Positions 51,941 to 59,960 of a stretch of DNA of 64,000 bases are shown here, piece after piece. A program made the translations under genes and the position numbers. This DNA comes from an uncultured Clostridia bacterium (GTDB lineage Bacteria > Bacillota > Clostridia > Christensenellales > Borkfalkiaceae), in NCBI GenBank assembly GCA_934278995.1, contig CAKQWM010000004.1, positions 130,285-194,284 on the forward strand. The letters run 5' to 3'. Position 1 is the stretch's first letter. Every line of letters begins with the position of its first letter. Under the pieces are notes generated by a model. The model had not been told where the DNA came from and did no database searches. It saw nothing but the letters and a program-made list of their open reading frames with translations.

Positions 51941-51970
51941 ATTATACCACAACGAACCTTCGTTTGTCAA
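51941..51970 (-). promoter_or_regulatory. Promoter with palindromic spacer for the large exported protein
   Basis: Minus strand TTGACA (51965-51970), 18-nt spacer, TATAAT (51941-51946). The spacer contains the inverted repeat AACGAA-GG-TTCGTT (51951-51964), well placed for a repressor or activator. A leader of about 90 nt follows. Confidence 0.7.
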
Positions 51971-52055
51971 CAGTTACCCGAAAGTAATCTTTAAAGTAAC
52001 GTCGCGCGTACGAAAGGCTTGCGTTAAATATATCTTTCGGCGAGTTTTTTCGTTT

Positions 52056-52082
52056 GAAAAAAGACGGCTACCGTGCCGTCTT
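52056..52082 (-). terminator. Terminator of rnpB
   Basis: AAGACGGC (52061-52068) with GCCGTCTT (52075-52082), then TTTTTTC on the minus strand, 14 nt past the RNA 3' end. Confidence 0.9.
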
Positions 52083-52095
52083 ATTTTTAATAAAT

Positions 52096-52434
52096 GCAAG
52101 TCGGCCTATAAGCCGAGTTCTGTCTGGTGCGACTATCTATCTACGTCCGTCGTTACCGACGGACTCAAGCGACGTTTTGCGAAAATACCGCGACGAGCAG
52201 CCGTATCCGGTATTTTCCTATCTTGCTTCGAATGGGGTTTACACTGACGCGAAACGTTACCGCTTCGCCGGTGAGCTTTTACCTCGCCTTTTCATCCTTA
52301 CCCTTTCGGGCGGTAATTTTCTGTTGCACTTTCCCTGAAGTCACCTTCGGCGGACGTTATCCGTCATTCTGCTCTGTGAAGCTCGGACTTTCCTCGTTGA
52401 AGTTTCCTCCACCGCAGCCGCACAGCCGACTTGC
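52096..52434 (-). ncRNA. rnpB: RNase P RNA
   Basis: About 339 nt. The 5' and 3' ends pair (GCAAGTCGGC with GCCGACTTGC, helix P1). Conserved blocks include GAGGAAAGTCCGAGCTTC near the 5' side, GGTAAAAGCTCACCGG in the middle, and AGACAGAACTCGGCTTATAG near the 3' end. Together these identify the catalytic RNA of tRNA 5' maturation. It has its own promoter and terminator. Ends are set by the P1 pairing and could be off by a few nucleotides. Confidence 0.96.
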
Positions 52435-52440
52435 AATTTA

Positions 52441-52469
52441 ATTATAACACGTCGCTTAAAAAAAGTAAA
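52441..52469 (-). promoter_or_regulatory. Promoter for rnpB
   Basis: TATAAT (52441-52446, minus strand) with TTTACT (52464-52469) 17 nt upstream; the start of transcription would coincide with the RNA 5' end. Confidence 0.7.
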
Positions 52470-52476
52470 ACGTTTT

Positions 52477-53595
52477 TTACTTCTTGAGTGCAACGCCTTT
52501 AAACGATAAAACGTCGGAATCGTAGTTTTGTAAATTGATTTGTTTTTTTCTGTTTATTTTTACCGCCTCGCTTAATAAGTCGGTCAATAGGTCGGTTAAA
52601 CCACTTAAAGTGTTGTAAAAAAGATAATACGCCAAACTACCGGGGATAGAATTGATTTCGTTTAAATAAACCGTTTCGTCTTTGATAAGAAAATCCGCGC
52701 GTATTACGGAGGAAAAATTACAGCCTATATACATTCTTTTCGTAACGGCTTTTACTTCGTCCGATATTTTTTTGCTTACCTTTGCAGGAAACTCTCTTTC
52801 GGGAGTGTTTCCCTTTCCGCCGGAATATTTGTCGTAAAACGTCAATATTTCGTGCGCGCTTACGGGTTTTTCGAGTTCGCTTATCATAACGTTCCCGTTT
52901 TTTTCATAAGCGGCGCAATTTAACTCCGTATAACCGTCGATATATTTTTCGACTATTGCTTTTTCGTCGTAACTAAGCGCCGTAACGAGCGACTTAAATA
53001 GTTCGTTGCCGTCTTTCGCAACAGAAATACCTATCGACGAACCCGTTCCGCACGGCTTTACGATTAACGGATATTTCAAACGCTTTTCCAAAGAAAAGAT
53101 AATTTCTTCGCTTTTTTTATAAAATTCGTCGCGCTTAACAATAGCGTAATCGACCACTTGTACGCCGAAATTTTTCGCCGCCGTTTTAGTAAGCGCTTTA
53201 TCCATGGCTATCCTTGCCGAAAAGGCGTCTGTACCGACGCAAGGCACACCGCAAAGTTCAAAAAATGCCCCTATAGTACCGTTTTCGCCCATTCCGCCGT
53301 GCATACAGTTGACGGCGCCCGACACAGAAAACAGAGGTTTATTGTTTTTATATCTTCTTAAAACGTTTTCGCCGGGGACGATATTTACCCTCAGAAGTTT
53401 CCTTTCGTCGTACGATTTGAAAAAGCCGAGATTATATAATTTATCGCCCGTAAACCATTCCCCTTTTTTGCTTACGTATATGGGAACGGGGCTGAATTTC
53501 GTTTTATCGAGGCAATTTAAACATAAAATTCCCGTAATTACCGAAACGTCGTGTTCGGGCGAAATTCCGCCGAAAATAACGATTATTTTTTTCAA
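52477..53595 (-). CDS. ddl: D-alanine--D-alanine ligase
   Basis: About 372 residues. ATP-grasp enzyme making the D-Ala-D-Ala dipeptide. F-G-G-I-S-P-E-H-D-V-S near residue 7, L-H-G-G-x-G-E-N-G-T-I (here M-H-G-G-M-G-E-N-G-T-I) near 97, K-P-C-G-T-G-S-S-I-G near 180, and R-A-D-F near 300 with N-E-I-N-S-I-P-G are all present. The probable start is TTG at 53593-53595, 6 nt after AGGTG; a GTG 9 nt upstream overlaps the ribosome binding site. Downstream of the murF-like gene, so the two last precursor steps are adjacent. Confidence 0.92.
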   Translation of the reverse strand: MKKIIVIFGGISPEHDVSVITGILCLNCLDKTKFSPVPIYVSKKGEWFTGDKLYNLGFFKSYDERKLLRVNIVPGENVLRRYKNNKPLFSVSGAVNCMHGGMGENGTIGAFFELCGVPCVGTDAFSARIAMDKALTKTAAKNFGVQVVDYAIVKRDEFYKKSEEIIFSLEKRLKYPLIVKPCGTGSSIGISVAKDGNELFKSLVTALSYDEKAIVEKYIDGYTELNCAAYEKNGNVMISELEKPVSAHEILTFYDKYSGGKGNTPEREFPAKVSKKISDEVKAVTKRMYIGCNFSSVIRADFLIKDETVYLNEINSIPGSLAYYLFYNTLSGLTDLLTDLLSEAVKINRKKQINLQNYDSDVLSFKGVALKK

Positions 53596-53695
53596 AAAAA
53601 ACACCTGTAAACTATTTTCTCTTAAGCGTTTCGTCGGAATGACCGCTTCGTCTTAAGTATAGTTTACAGGCGTTAAACCGCAAATTCTATCTGAT

Positions 53696-55390
53696 TTATA
53701 AAAATTTATCCGGCAAATCGTTTTCAAACAATACGACGTCGCCCTCCGAAGAAATTTCGGATAAATGTTTTATCGCTTCGTCGAGGCTCGATACGATTTT
53801 TATGTTTTCGTAAGGAAAATCCTCGTCTAAAAGTCCGTCCCGAATCTTATACGCGTTGGGTTTTCCGACGATTATGGCGTAATCGGCAACTTTGGCAAGC
53901 CTTCTGCCGAAGCGGAAATTTTCCAGATCTTCCATTCTGCCGAGTTCCACAAGCCCCGGCGTTATGACTATTTTTCTGCCGTGAAATCCTGCAAACACGT
54001 CGAGCGCCGCTATGGTTCCTTCAACGTTGGAATTATAACTGTCGTCGATTATAATCATGCCTTTTTCGTTTTTCATGACTTCGAGCCTATGTCTTATAGG
54101 CTTTATAAGCGCAATGCCTTGCGCTATTTCTTCAAGGCTTAACCCGAGTTCGTAAGAAGCCGATGCCGCAAGCATAATGTTCGATACGTTGTGTTTGCCT
54201 ATAAGCACGGTGGATACTTTCAACTTTTTATCGCCGTCGCATAACCGAAAAACGCTTCCCGTAACGTCGGTTTCTACGTCTTCGCAGTAAAGTCGGGTGA
54301 TTCTTTCCTTATCGACGCCTGCGCAAATCACTTTTACTTTGCCGTCGCGTTTCGCTCTTTCGCTGAGCCTGTAAGTGTTTTCGCTGTCGATGTCGAAAAT
54401 CACCGTTCCTCCCTCTTTTACTCCTTTAACGAGTTCGTATTTTGTATTCAAAATCGCGTCCTGAGTTCCGAAAGTTTCGAGATGCTGATTGCCTATCCCC
54501 GTTAAAATACCGTAATCGGGGCGTACTATGTCAGTGAGTTCTTTAATTTCGCCCGACCTTCTTGCTCCCATTTCGGCAATAAACACGTCCTGCGTGCCGT
54601 CGTAACGGCGCACGCTTTTACATATACCCATCGGCGTGTTATAAGATGCCGGCGTTGACAAAACGTTATATTTTACCGATAAAATCGTTCTTAAAATTTC
54701 TTTGACGGAAGTTTTTCCGTAACTCCCGGTAAGCCCTATTTTTATAAGGTTATCGGCTTCTTCCAAAGTCTTTGCCGCCCGACGGACGTATTTACGATTG
54801 TTTGCGTTTTCAAACGGTTTATTGATAAAATCGGCAAATTCCACTATTACGGGTATCATCAGAGGCGTGATACACAAAATCCCGAAGCGGACGTCCAAAA
54901 AATACGTGTTTTCCATAAAAACGTAACCGAGCATCTGCATTACGGTCAAAACGAGGACTGAAAAACAAAAATACAAAACGGCAAAAGTCGCCATAAGTCT
55001 TACGGCGCGCGACGTCAATACAAGGCGCGATTTCTGCTTTCTTTTAAAATCGAAGTGAACGTAAATTATCGCAAAAAAAGCGTAAAAAACAAATCCGACG
55101 TAAGAATTCCATTGATTTTGAGTATATGAAAACCCGACGCTGAAAAGTAAGTACGCCATAAAAGAAAGCATTGCCATCATGCAAAGCCTTGTAATATAAA
55201 TATTGTCGCGTCGGAACGTCCATTTGTCGTAAGACGCTCTCACGTAGCCCGTGCTTTGCATTATTTGCATGAACTTTCTCGAAATAACGCACGCGAAAAC
55301 GGTATTGACAAGCGAGGCAACGAAAGCAAACAAAACGTATTCGGTTCCGAATATCGTATCAAACGACGTCACATCGTTATAATTTATCAT
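53696..55390 (-). CDS. MurF-like Mur ligase fused to an N-terminal membrane domain
   Basis: 564 residues. Residues about 15-190 form five or six membrane segments, replacing the usual small MurF N-terminal substrate domain. The Mur ligase core then starts: P-loop G-L-T-G-S-Y-G-K-T-S near 219, E-M-G-A near 275, N-x-x-x-A near 425 and D-D-S-Y-N-S-N near 450, the last being MurF-specific. By homology it adds D-Ala-D-Ala to UDP-MurNAc-tripeptide, or an alternative peptide addition at the membrane. It lies upstream of ddl and overlaps the hydrolase gene by 4 bp. No ordinary MurF is in the window, so whether this is the sole MurF is unknown. Confidence 0.85.
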   Translation of the reverse strand: MINYNDVTSFDTIFGTEYVLFAFVASLVNTVFACVISRKFMQIMQSTGYVRASYDKWTFRRDNIYITRLCMMAMLSFMAYLLFSVGFSYTQNQWNSYVGFVFYAFFAIIYVHFDFKRKQKSRLVLTSRAVRLMATFAVLYFCFSVLVLTVMQMLGYVFMENTYFLDVRFGILCITPLMIPVIVEFADFINKPFENANNRKYVRRAAKTLEEADNLIKIGLTGSYGKTSVKEILRTILSVKYNVLSTPASYNTPMGICKSVRRYDGTQDVFIAEMGARRSGEIKELTDIVRPDYGILTGIGNQHLETFGTQDAILNTKYELVKGVKEGGTVIFDIDSENTYRLSERAKRDGKVKVICAGVDKERITRLYCEDVETDVTGSVFRLCDGDKKLKVSTVLIGKHNVSNIMLAASASYELGLSLEEIAQGIALIKPIRHRLEVMKNEKGMIIIDDSYNSNVEGTIAALDVFAGFHGRKIVITPGLVELGRMEDLENFRFGRRLAKVADYAIIVGKPNAYKIRDGLLDEDFPYENIKIVSSLDEAIKHLSEISSEGDVVLFENDLPDKFL

Positions 55391-56100
55391 CGCAATAAAA
55401 ATTCCTTTACTATAATATTGAAAGACGTGTAATCGTCTATGAAAGCATAATGACCGCCATTTATAAAAACGAGTTCGCTGTCTTTTATTCCTTTATGAAA
55501 ACGCTTCGCCATATACTTTGGCGTAACCGTATCGCGGGTTCCCTCTACAATAAGCGTTTTCCTTGTTACGTCTTTAAGTTTGTAATCAAGATGTTCGTTA
55601 ACTATTTTTATAAAACTTTGTCTGTTGTAAAGGGGCATGTTTTCTATCCCGTTTTTATTTACTTTTAAACTGAATTTTTTAGCCAAACTTTCGCCAAATA
55701 TGCGTTTAATCGACTTATAGCCCCACTTTTTTAAATAAAAAGACGCGCTGAATCTTGGCTTTAAACCCGCTGCGCCCGTAAAAACAATTTTATTGAAGTT
55801 ATACGGCGACATTTTTAAAACTATCCTTGCGCCGAAGGAATGGGCTATAACGGAAAAATCGCTCTCGCCTGTTTTTAGAATAAACTCTTTAACAATCGCG
55901 CAATAATCGTCGAGCGAATACGCCGACGGGAGCGGTTTTTTAAAGCCCGGCAAGTCCGGAGCGTAAACTCTGAAACAATCGGAAAACTTGTCTAACTGAT
56001 AGTAAAAACTTTCTTTTGACGAACCGTAGCCGTGCAAAAACAACAGCGGCGCGCCCCGTCCGTTTACATACGTGGAAAGCCCGTTAATATCGATAACTAT
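55387..56100 (-). CDS. Alpha/beta hydrolase, possibly initiated at AUA
   Basis: About 238 residues if started just after rimI. Oxyanion motif F-L-H-G-Y-G near residue 22, nucleophile A-H-S-F-G-A, Asp in G-T-R-D-T-V-T-P and His in G-G-H-Y-A-F. The conserved first strand (V-I-D-I-N-G-L-S-T-Y-V-N-G-R-G-A-P-L) lies upstream of the first usual start codon (TTG, 56043). The frame is continuous with rimI across its TAA. The only well-placed codon is ATA at 56098-56100, 8 nt after AGAGG; ATC and ATT follow. Substrate unknown. G-Y-K-S-I-K-R is motif-encoded. Confidence 0.8.
   Translation of the reverse strand: MVIDINGLSTYVNGRGAPLLFLHGYGSSKESFYYQLDKFSDCFRVYAPDLPGFKKPLPSAYSLDDYCAIVKEFILKTGESDFSVIAHSFGARIVLKMSPYNFNKIVFTGAAGLKPRFSASFYLKKWGYKSIKRIFGESLAKKFSLKVNKNGIENMPLYNRQSFIKIVNEHLDYKLKDVTRKTLIVEGTRDTVTPKYMAKRFHKGIKDSELVFINGGHYAFIDDYTSFNIIVKEFLLR
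55702..55735 (-). repeat. Dispersed motif copy inside alpha/beta hydrolase
   Basis: Core at 55704-55720; minus strand CTATAAGTCGATTAAAC. Encodes G-Y-K-S-I-K-R, the same frame as in hprK and the AraC gene. Confidence 0.85.
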
Positions 56101-56103
56101 TTT

Positions 56104-56538
56104 TTAAGCCTCTACCGAATACGATAATAAAAAAGCGTCTTCGCCGTCGGGATAATATCCCTTTCTTTCTCCGTCAAACTTAAAGCCCGATTTTAAGTAT
56201 AATCCTATCGCCGCCGAATTTGATTTTCTGACTTCTAAAAATATCTTATCCGCAGAATATTTTATCGCCGTCTCTTTCGCCTTTTCGATAAGCGCCGTGC
56301 CGAAGCCTTTGTTTCTTTCGGTTTTTTTTACGGCGATATTTATAATTTCAAACACGTATTTTGTGGCGATAACCGACATATAGCCCGATATTTCGTCGTT
56401 TTCGGTTATCACGTAATTTTTATATACGGGTGAAAGAAACAAGTCGTAAAACATTTTTTCCGTCCAAGGATCGGAAAAACTTTCGCGTTCTATTTTTGCA
56501 ACCATACTAACGTCGTCAACGGTCATTTCCCGTATCAT
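56104..56538 (-). CDS. rimI: Ribosomal protein S18 alanine N-acetyltransferase-like (RimI)
   Basis: 144 residues, GNAT fold. I-E-R-E-S-F-S-D-P-W near residue 17 is characteristic of RimI, acetyl-CoA loop E-R-N-K-G-F-G-T-A-L near 75, and L-E-V-R-K-S-N-x-x-A-x-x-L-Y-x-x-x-G-F near 100. Acetylates protein N-termini, classically S18. Overlaps tsaB by 4 bp in the standard tsaE-tsaB-rimI order. Confidence 0.93.
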   Translation of the reverse strand: MIREMTVDDVSMVAKIERESFSDPWTEKMFYDLFLSPVYKNYVITENDEISGYMSVIATKYVFEIINIAVKKTERNKGFGTALIEKAKETAIKYSADKIFLEVRKSNSAAIGLYLKSGFKFDGERKGYYPDGEDAFLLSYSVEA

Positions 56539-57143
56539 TTACGCCCTTCCTCCGCCTGAGAAAGCCTTAAATAGAAAGGATGCAAACTATCGACGTCGTA
56601 CGATACGCGCGCAAGATTTTTTTCGATTGCGCAAATCAAACCCTCTGATACGTCAACGATTTTAGCGTCGATACCTTCAAGCGGGGTTGCAGAAACCGTT
56701 TTATATTCCTTTTGAAGATCGATAAGTTTTTCTTTTGAAATATACTCGGGTTGAAAAGTAACTACGTCGCCGGTATATCCTTGCACGTAATAATGATCGT
56801 GCTTTGCGTCTATAACGGCAAGGCGCTTTCCTATTTCAGTATATGCCAAAGTTTCCAAAGTTGTAACGGGCAAAACGGGTTTTGAATAAGCGTCCGCAAA
56901 CCCCTTTACGGTCGATACGCCTATCCTTATTCCCGTAAACGAACCCGGCCCCGTGGCGCAAGCGAAAAAATCGACGTCCTTTAAATTCAATCCCGTTTCA
57001 TCCGACATTTCTTCTATGGCGGGCATCAACGTAACCGAATGTTTTACACCGGGTATTTTTTCGTTACGGCGAAGGATTTTATCGTCGTTTTTCATGACGA
57101 TAACGAGATAATCTCCGCTCGTGTCTATCGCAAGATACTTCAT
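56535..57143 (-). CDS. tsaB: tRNA t6A synthesis protein TsaB
   Basis: 202 residues. An ASKHA-fold partner of TsaD for threonylcarbamoyl-adenosine at tRNA position 37. I-D-T-S near residue 6 and the signature A-x-G-P-G-S-F-T-G-I-R-I-G near 65 are clear. Coupled with tsaE upstream and rimI downstream by 4-bp overlaps. tsaD and tsaC are not in the window. Confidence 0.95.
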   Translation of the reverse strand: MKYLAIDTSGDYLVIVMKNDDKILRRNEKIPGVKHSVTLMPAIEEMSDETGLNLKDVDFFACATGPGSFTGIRIGVSTVKGFADAYSKPVLPVTTLETLAYTEIGKRLAVIDAKHDHYYVQGYTGDVVTFQPEYISKEKLIDLQKEYKTVSATPLEGIDAKIVDVSEGLICAIEKNLARVSYDVDSLHPFYLRLSQAEEGRK

Positions 57144-57538
57144 ATTATAATTATCCTCTTTTTTTCGCCGAGCGATTTTATCGTTACCCTTTTACAATTC
57201 GCTGGTAAAACCGATTTTATGTTTTCCGCCCATTCTATAAGGCAAATACCGCCCGCTTCAAAGTAGTCGGTAAGGCCGAGATTTATCGCCTGATTGCCGT
57301 CACGCAACCTGTAACAATCGTAATGATATAAAATTCCGTCGTAATCGTTCATATACGCGTAAGTCGGGCTTACGACGTTTGCCGTTATTCCCAAACCCGC
57401 CGCGACGCCTTTGGAAAACACCGTTTTACCGGCTCCCATATCGCCGTCTAATATAACCACGTCGTTTTTTTTCAGCGTCTTAGCGTAATTTTCGGCAATT
57501 TTAACGGTTTCTTCGGGAGAATTCGATATATATTCCAT
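57140..57538 (-). CDS. tsaE: tRNA t6A synthesis ATPase TsaE
   Basis: 132 residues. Walker A L-D-G-D-M-G-A-G-K-T near residue 33, then F-S-K-G; V-V-S-P-T-Y near 57, Y-H-Y-D-C-Y-R near 72 and I-E-W-A-E near 107 are family marks. It powers turnover of the TsaB-TsaD complex. Confidence 0.95.
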   Translation of the reverse strand: MEYISNSPEETVKIAENYAKTLKKNDVVILDGDMGAGKTVFSKGVAAGLGITANVVSPTYAYMNDYDGILYHYDCYRLRDGNQAINLGLTDYFEAGGICLIEWAENIKSVLPANCKRVTIKSLGEKKRIIII

Positions 57539-57557
57539 AATTTTTCAAAAAATCGTT

Positions 57558-58163
57558 TCAGTCGCCTATTCTGTTTATCAAACCGCTTAGCGACTTATAA
57601 AGTAAAAACGTAATGACCGACGCTATAAGCCCCCTTAAAAGGTTAAACGGAAGCACCGCGCCCAAAGCGTAATAAACATAAAAGTTATCGGACGTAACGC
57701 CGAAAGACGGAGGACAAAGGCTCGCTATTTGTTCGAGAGTGAATCCCATTACTTTAAGATAAAGAGGTATCATTATAAGTAAGTTACAAACGAGCGCCGT
57801 CAACGTTGAGGCTATCGAACCCAAAGTAAGAGATAACAGCGCGCCCTTTTTCGTTTTATGACCTTTATAAAACAACGACGCCGTCAAAACGAACGCCATG
57901 CCGTTAAGCATATCGGAAAGTTCCCCTACGTACATTGTATCGGAAAACGGAAGTTTTATCAAAATCTTGATTAAAACGATAAGCGCGCCGGCAATCGGCC
58001 CCAACGAAAAACCACCTATAAGAGCGGGAACGTCCGATATATTCAGTTTTAAAAAGGACGGAAATAAAAAGGCAAGCGGAACGTTCAATATGTACAGAAC
58101 GTAAGACATTGCGGAAAAAATCGCAATCTTTGCTATTTTTTTAGCAGTAAAATAATTGTTCAA
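57558..58163 (-). CDS. ECF transporter S component, RibU-like
   Basis: 201 residues, about six membrane segments. L-K-L-N-I-S-D-V-P-A-L-I-G-G near residue 38 and G-P-I-A-G-A-L-I-V-L-I-K match the RibU riboflavin-binding subunit that works with a shared EcfA/A'/T module, which is not in the window. Start codon is TTG behind GGAGG. I find no FMN riboswitch in the leader. Specificity is therefore likely riboflavin but not certain. Confidence 0.78.
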   Translation of the reverse strand: MNNYFTAKKIAKIAIFSAMSYVLYILNVPLAFLFPSFLKLNISDVPALIGGFSLGPIAGALIVLIKILIKLPFSDTMYVGELSDMLNGMAFVLTASLFYKGHKTKKGALLSLTLGSIASTLTALVCNLLIMIPLYLKVMGFTLEQIASLCPPSFGVTSDNFYVYYALGAVLPFNLLRGLIASVITFLLYKSLSGLINRIGD

Positions 58164-58267
58164 ATTTGCCTCCGTTCGTTTTTTTATAGGTGTATTGTAT
58201 TATATCTTCGGCGCATTGTCAAGTATATGTAAACGCGCGCGTAAAAACGAAACCGTTATATTCCGAA

Positions 58268-58390
58268 CCTATCCGATATATAAATTAGCGGATATGTAAA
58301 TTAACCTTACGCTTTACCGAGTTTATCAAGATTGTGTATCCGATATATAAAATAACCGATATATAAATTAACCGCCTACCGCATAAATTA
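58268..58390. repeat. Short imperfect direct repeats
   Basis: Four to five copies of a unit like CCGATATATAAATTAACC (58273, 58290 as a variant, 58340, 58356, and a partial at 58381) fill the gap between the sirtuin and RibU-like genes. AT-rich, with no coding frame; possibly a local slippage array or binding cluster. Confidence 0.6.
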
Positions 58391-59116
58391 ATTGCCATCT
58401 ACCACCTCTTTTAAAACTTTGCCTACCTTATCGCGGATAATCAGATCGGCTTTATAATCGTAAGGCGTTTCGTCGCGGTTGATCAATACAAGACTTTTTC
58501 CCGTAAAATAATCTATAAGCCCCGCCGCGGGATAGACGGTTAAAGAAGTCCCCGCGACTATCAGAGTATCGCATCTTTTTATAGCGTTGACGGCGCCCTC
58601 TACCGCGTTTACGGGAAGGGCTTCGCCGTACAGAACAACTTCCGGTTTTATTATTCCTCCGCAGTCGCATTTAGGGACGCCTTCGCTTAGTACTATTTTT
58701 TCAAGCCCGTAAAATTTACCGCAGACGACGCAACGGTTTTTTAGTACCGTGCCGTGAAGTTCATATACCTTTTCAGAACCCGCCGCCTGATGAAGCCCGT
58801 CTATGTTCTGCGTAACTATCGCTTTAAGTTTTCCTTCTTTTTCAAGTTTTGCAAGGCAAAAGTGAGTGTCGTTCGGGCGGACGGATAAAGGCAACATCTT
58901 TGCTTTGTAAAATTTGTAAAATTCCTCCGTTTTTTCAAAGAAAAAATCGTGAGACAAAATCGTTTCGGGCGGATAGTCGAACTTTTGATTATACAGCCCG
59001 TCTTTCGATCGAAAATCAGGTACTCCGCTTTCCGTAGATACCCCCGCTCCGCCGAAAAACACGATGTTTTCAGACCTTCGTATTATTTCTTTCAGTCTTT
59101 CTTTTTCTTGTGTCAT
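58388..59116 (-). CDS. cobB: NAD-dependent protein deacylase (sirtuin)
   Basis: 242 residues. G-A-G-V-S-T-E-S-G-V-P-D-F-R near residue 23 binds NAD; T-Q-N-I-D-G-L-H near 103 and catalytic His in Y-E-L-H-G-T near 122; Zn ligands C-V-V-C and C-D-C; Y-G-E after them. Removes acyl groups from lysine. Alone between two motif or repeat regions. Confidence 0.95.
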   Translation of the reverse strand: MTQEKERLKEIIRRSENIVFFGGAGVSTESGVPDFRSKDGLYNQKFDYPPETILSHDFFFEKTEEFYKFYKAKMLPLSVRPNDTHFCLAKLEKEGKLKAIVTQNIDGLHQAAGSEKVYELHGTVLKNRCVVCGKFYGLEKIVLSEGVPKCDCGGIIKPEVVLYGEALPVNAVEGAVNAIKRCDTLIVAGTSLTVYPAAGLIDYFTGKSLVLINRDETPYDYKADLIIRDKVGKVLKEVVDGN

Positions 59117-59145
59117 ATTATCTCCTTATATAGCGATAAATCGCA

Positions 59146-59182
59146 TAAAAGCCCGCGTATAGGTCGATTATCGGCTGTTTTT
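59146..59182 (+). repeat. Dispersed motif copy between sirtuin and AraC genes
   Basis: Core at 59157-59173, GTATAGGTCGATTATCG, preceded by AAAAGCCCGC and followed by GCTGTTTTT; it ends beside the stop codon of the AraC gene. Confidence 0.88.
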
Positions 59183-59183
59183 A

Positions 59184-59960
59184 TTATAAATCGTCCTCGA
59201 CGACGGAGCCTAAGGGCTGTTTCTTTTTCGGTTTTAAGTCAAACTTGAGAACGTAATCCGACGGACTTAAGTTAAACGTTTTTTTAAACAGCCTCGAAAA
59301 ATACAAAGGATCGTTGAATCCGCATAAAAGGGCTACCTTTTTTACGCTGTAATTAAGCCTGTCCGCGCCCGACAAAATTGTTTTCGCTTTATTAAGCCGT
59401 TGCTTTATAAGATAGGCGTGAGGCGTCAGGCCAGACCGCGCTTTAAACAGCCTTGATAAATAATCGGGGTTTAATCCGAATTTATTAAGGTAAGAAGGCA
59501 AGTCGAAATCGGGATCTGAGTAACTTACCGTTATCTTGTTTTTTATTCTTTCTACGGTTGCGTTTTTCCCCGAGGCAAAAAAACCTCCTATAATAGCGCA
59601 AATCGCGTTTACGAAGGCTTCTGAAACGTTTTTGCCGTTTGATTTTTCCGAATCGTAATAATACTTGGCGTATTTTAAGGCGCAACCTATCGCCTTGTTT
59701 TCGTCCGTAAAAATTCTGTCTTCACCGCAAAATTCAAGCCCGTCCGTTATAATAAGGTAAGCCTCGTCATCTTCTTTACAACTTACCGTAAATTCGCTTT
59801 CTCTCGGCAAAACGAGGTATTCGTTTTTACGTAAGACGTACGTTTTATCCGGCTTTTTAACAGTTATCTCACCGGAAAAGTCATAAATAATCGACTTATA
59901 GGCAGACTTTTGTCTATCGGCTCCGTTTTTGATTTCACTGATTTCAATTAAATTATTCAT
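59184..59960 (-). CDS. AraC-family transcriptional regulator
   Basis: 258 residues. The C-terminal 100 residues hold two helix-turn-helix units: S-R-L-F-K-A-R-S-G-L-T-P-H-A-Y near 170 and A-L-L-C-G-F-N-D-P-L-Y-F-S-R-L-F-K-K near 215, ending in P-S-D-Y, as usual. The N-terminal 90 residues form a cupin-like sensor (V-L-R-K-N-E-Y-L-V-L-P). Target unknown; it overlaps the HAD phosphatase by 4 bp. K-S-A-Y-K-S-I-I-Y near the start is motif-encoded. Confidence 0.9.
   Translation of the reverse strand: MNNLIEISEIKNGADRQKSAYKSIIYDFSGEITVKKPDKTYVLRKNEYLVLPRESEFTVSCKEDDEAYLIITDGLEFCGEDRIFTDENKAIGCALKYAKYYYDSEKSNGKNVSEAFVNAICAIIGGFFASGKNATVERIKNKITVSYSDPDFDLPSYLNKFGLNPDYLSRLFKARSGLTPHAYLIKQRLNKAKTILSGADRLNYSVKKVALLCGFNDPLYFSRLFKKTFNLSPSDYVLKFDLKPKKKQPLGSVVEDDL
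59882..59914 (-). repeat. Dispersed motif copy inside AraC gene
   Basis: Core at 59885-59901; minus strand CTATAAGTCGATTATTT preceded by AAAAGTCTGC. Encodes A-Y-K-S-I-I-Y. Confidence 0.85.

Noticed and set aside
52101..52118. GGCCTATAAGCCGAG resembles the dispersed motif
   Set aside because: It is the conserved 3' end of RNase P RNA paired in helix P1 context, explained by that gene.
56370..56397. Possible motif copy in rimI (GATAACCGACATATAGCCCG)
   Set aside because: Flanks and half the core do not match well; similar weak hits at 11893, 41917, 54101, 57612 and 60421 were also left out.
58164..58267. FMN riboswitch before the RibU-like gene
   Set aside because: None of the conserved FMN element blocks are present in the short leader.
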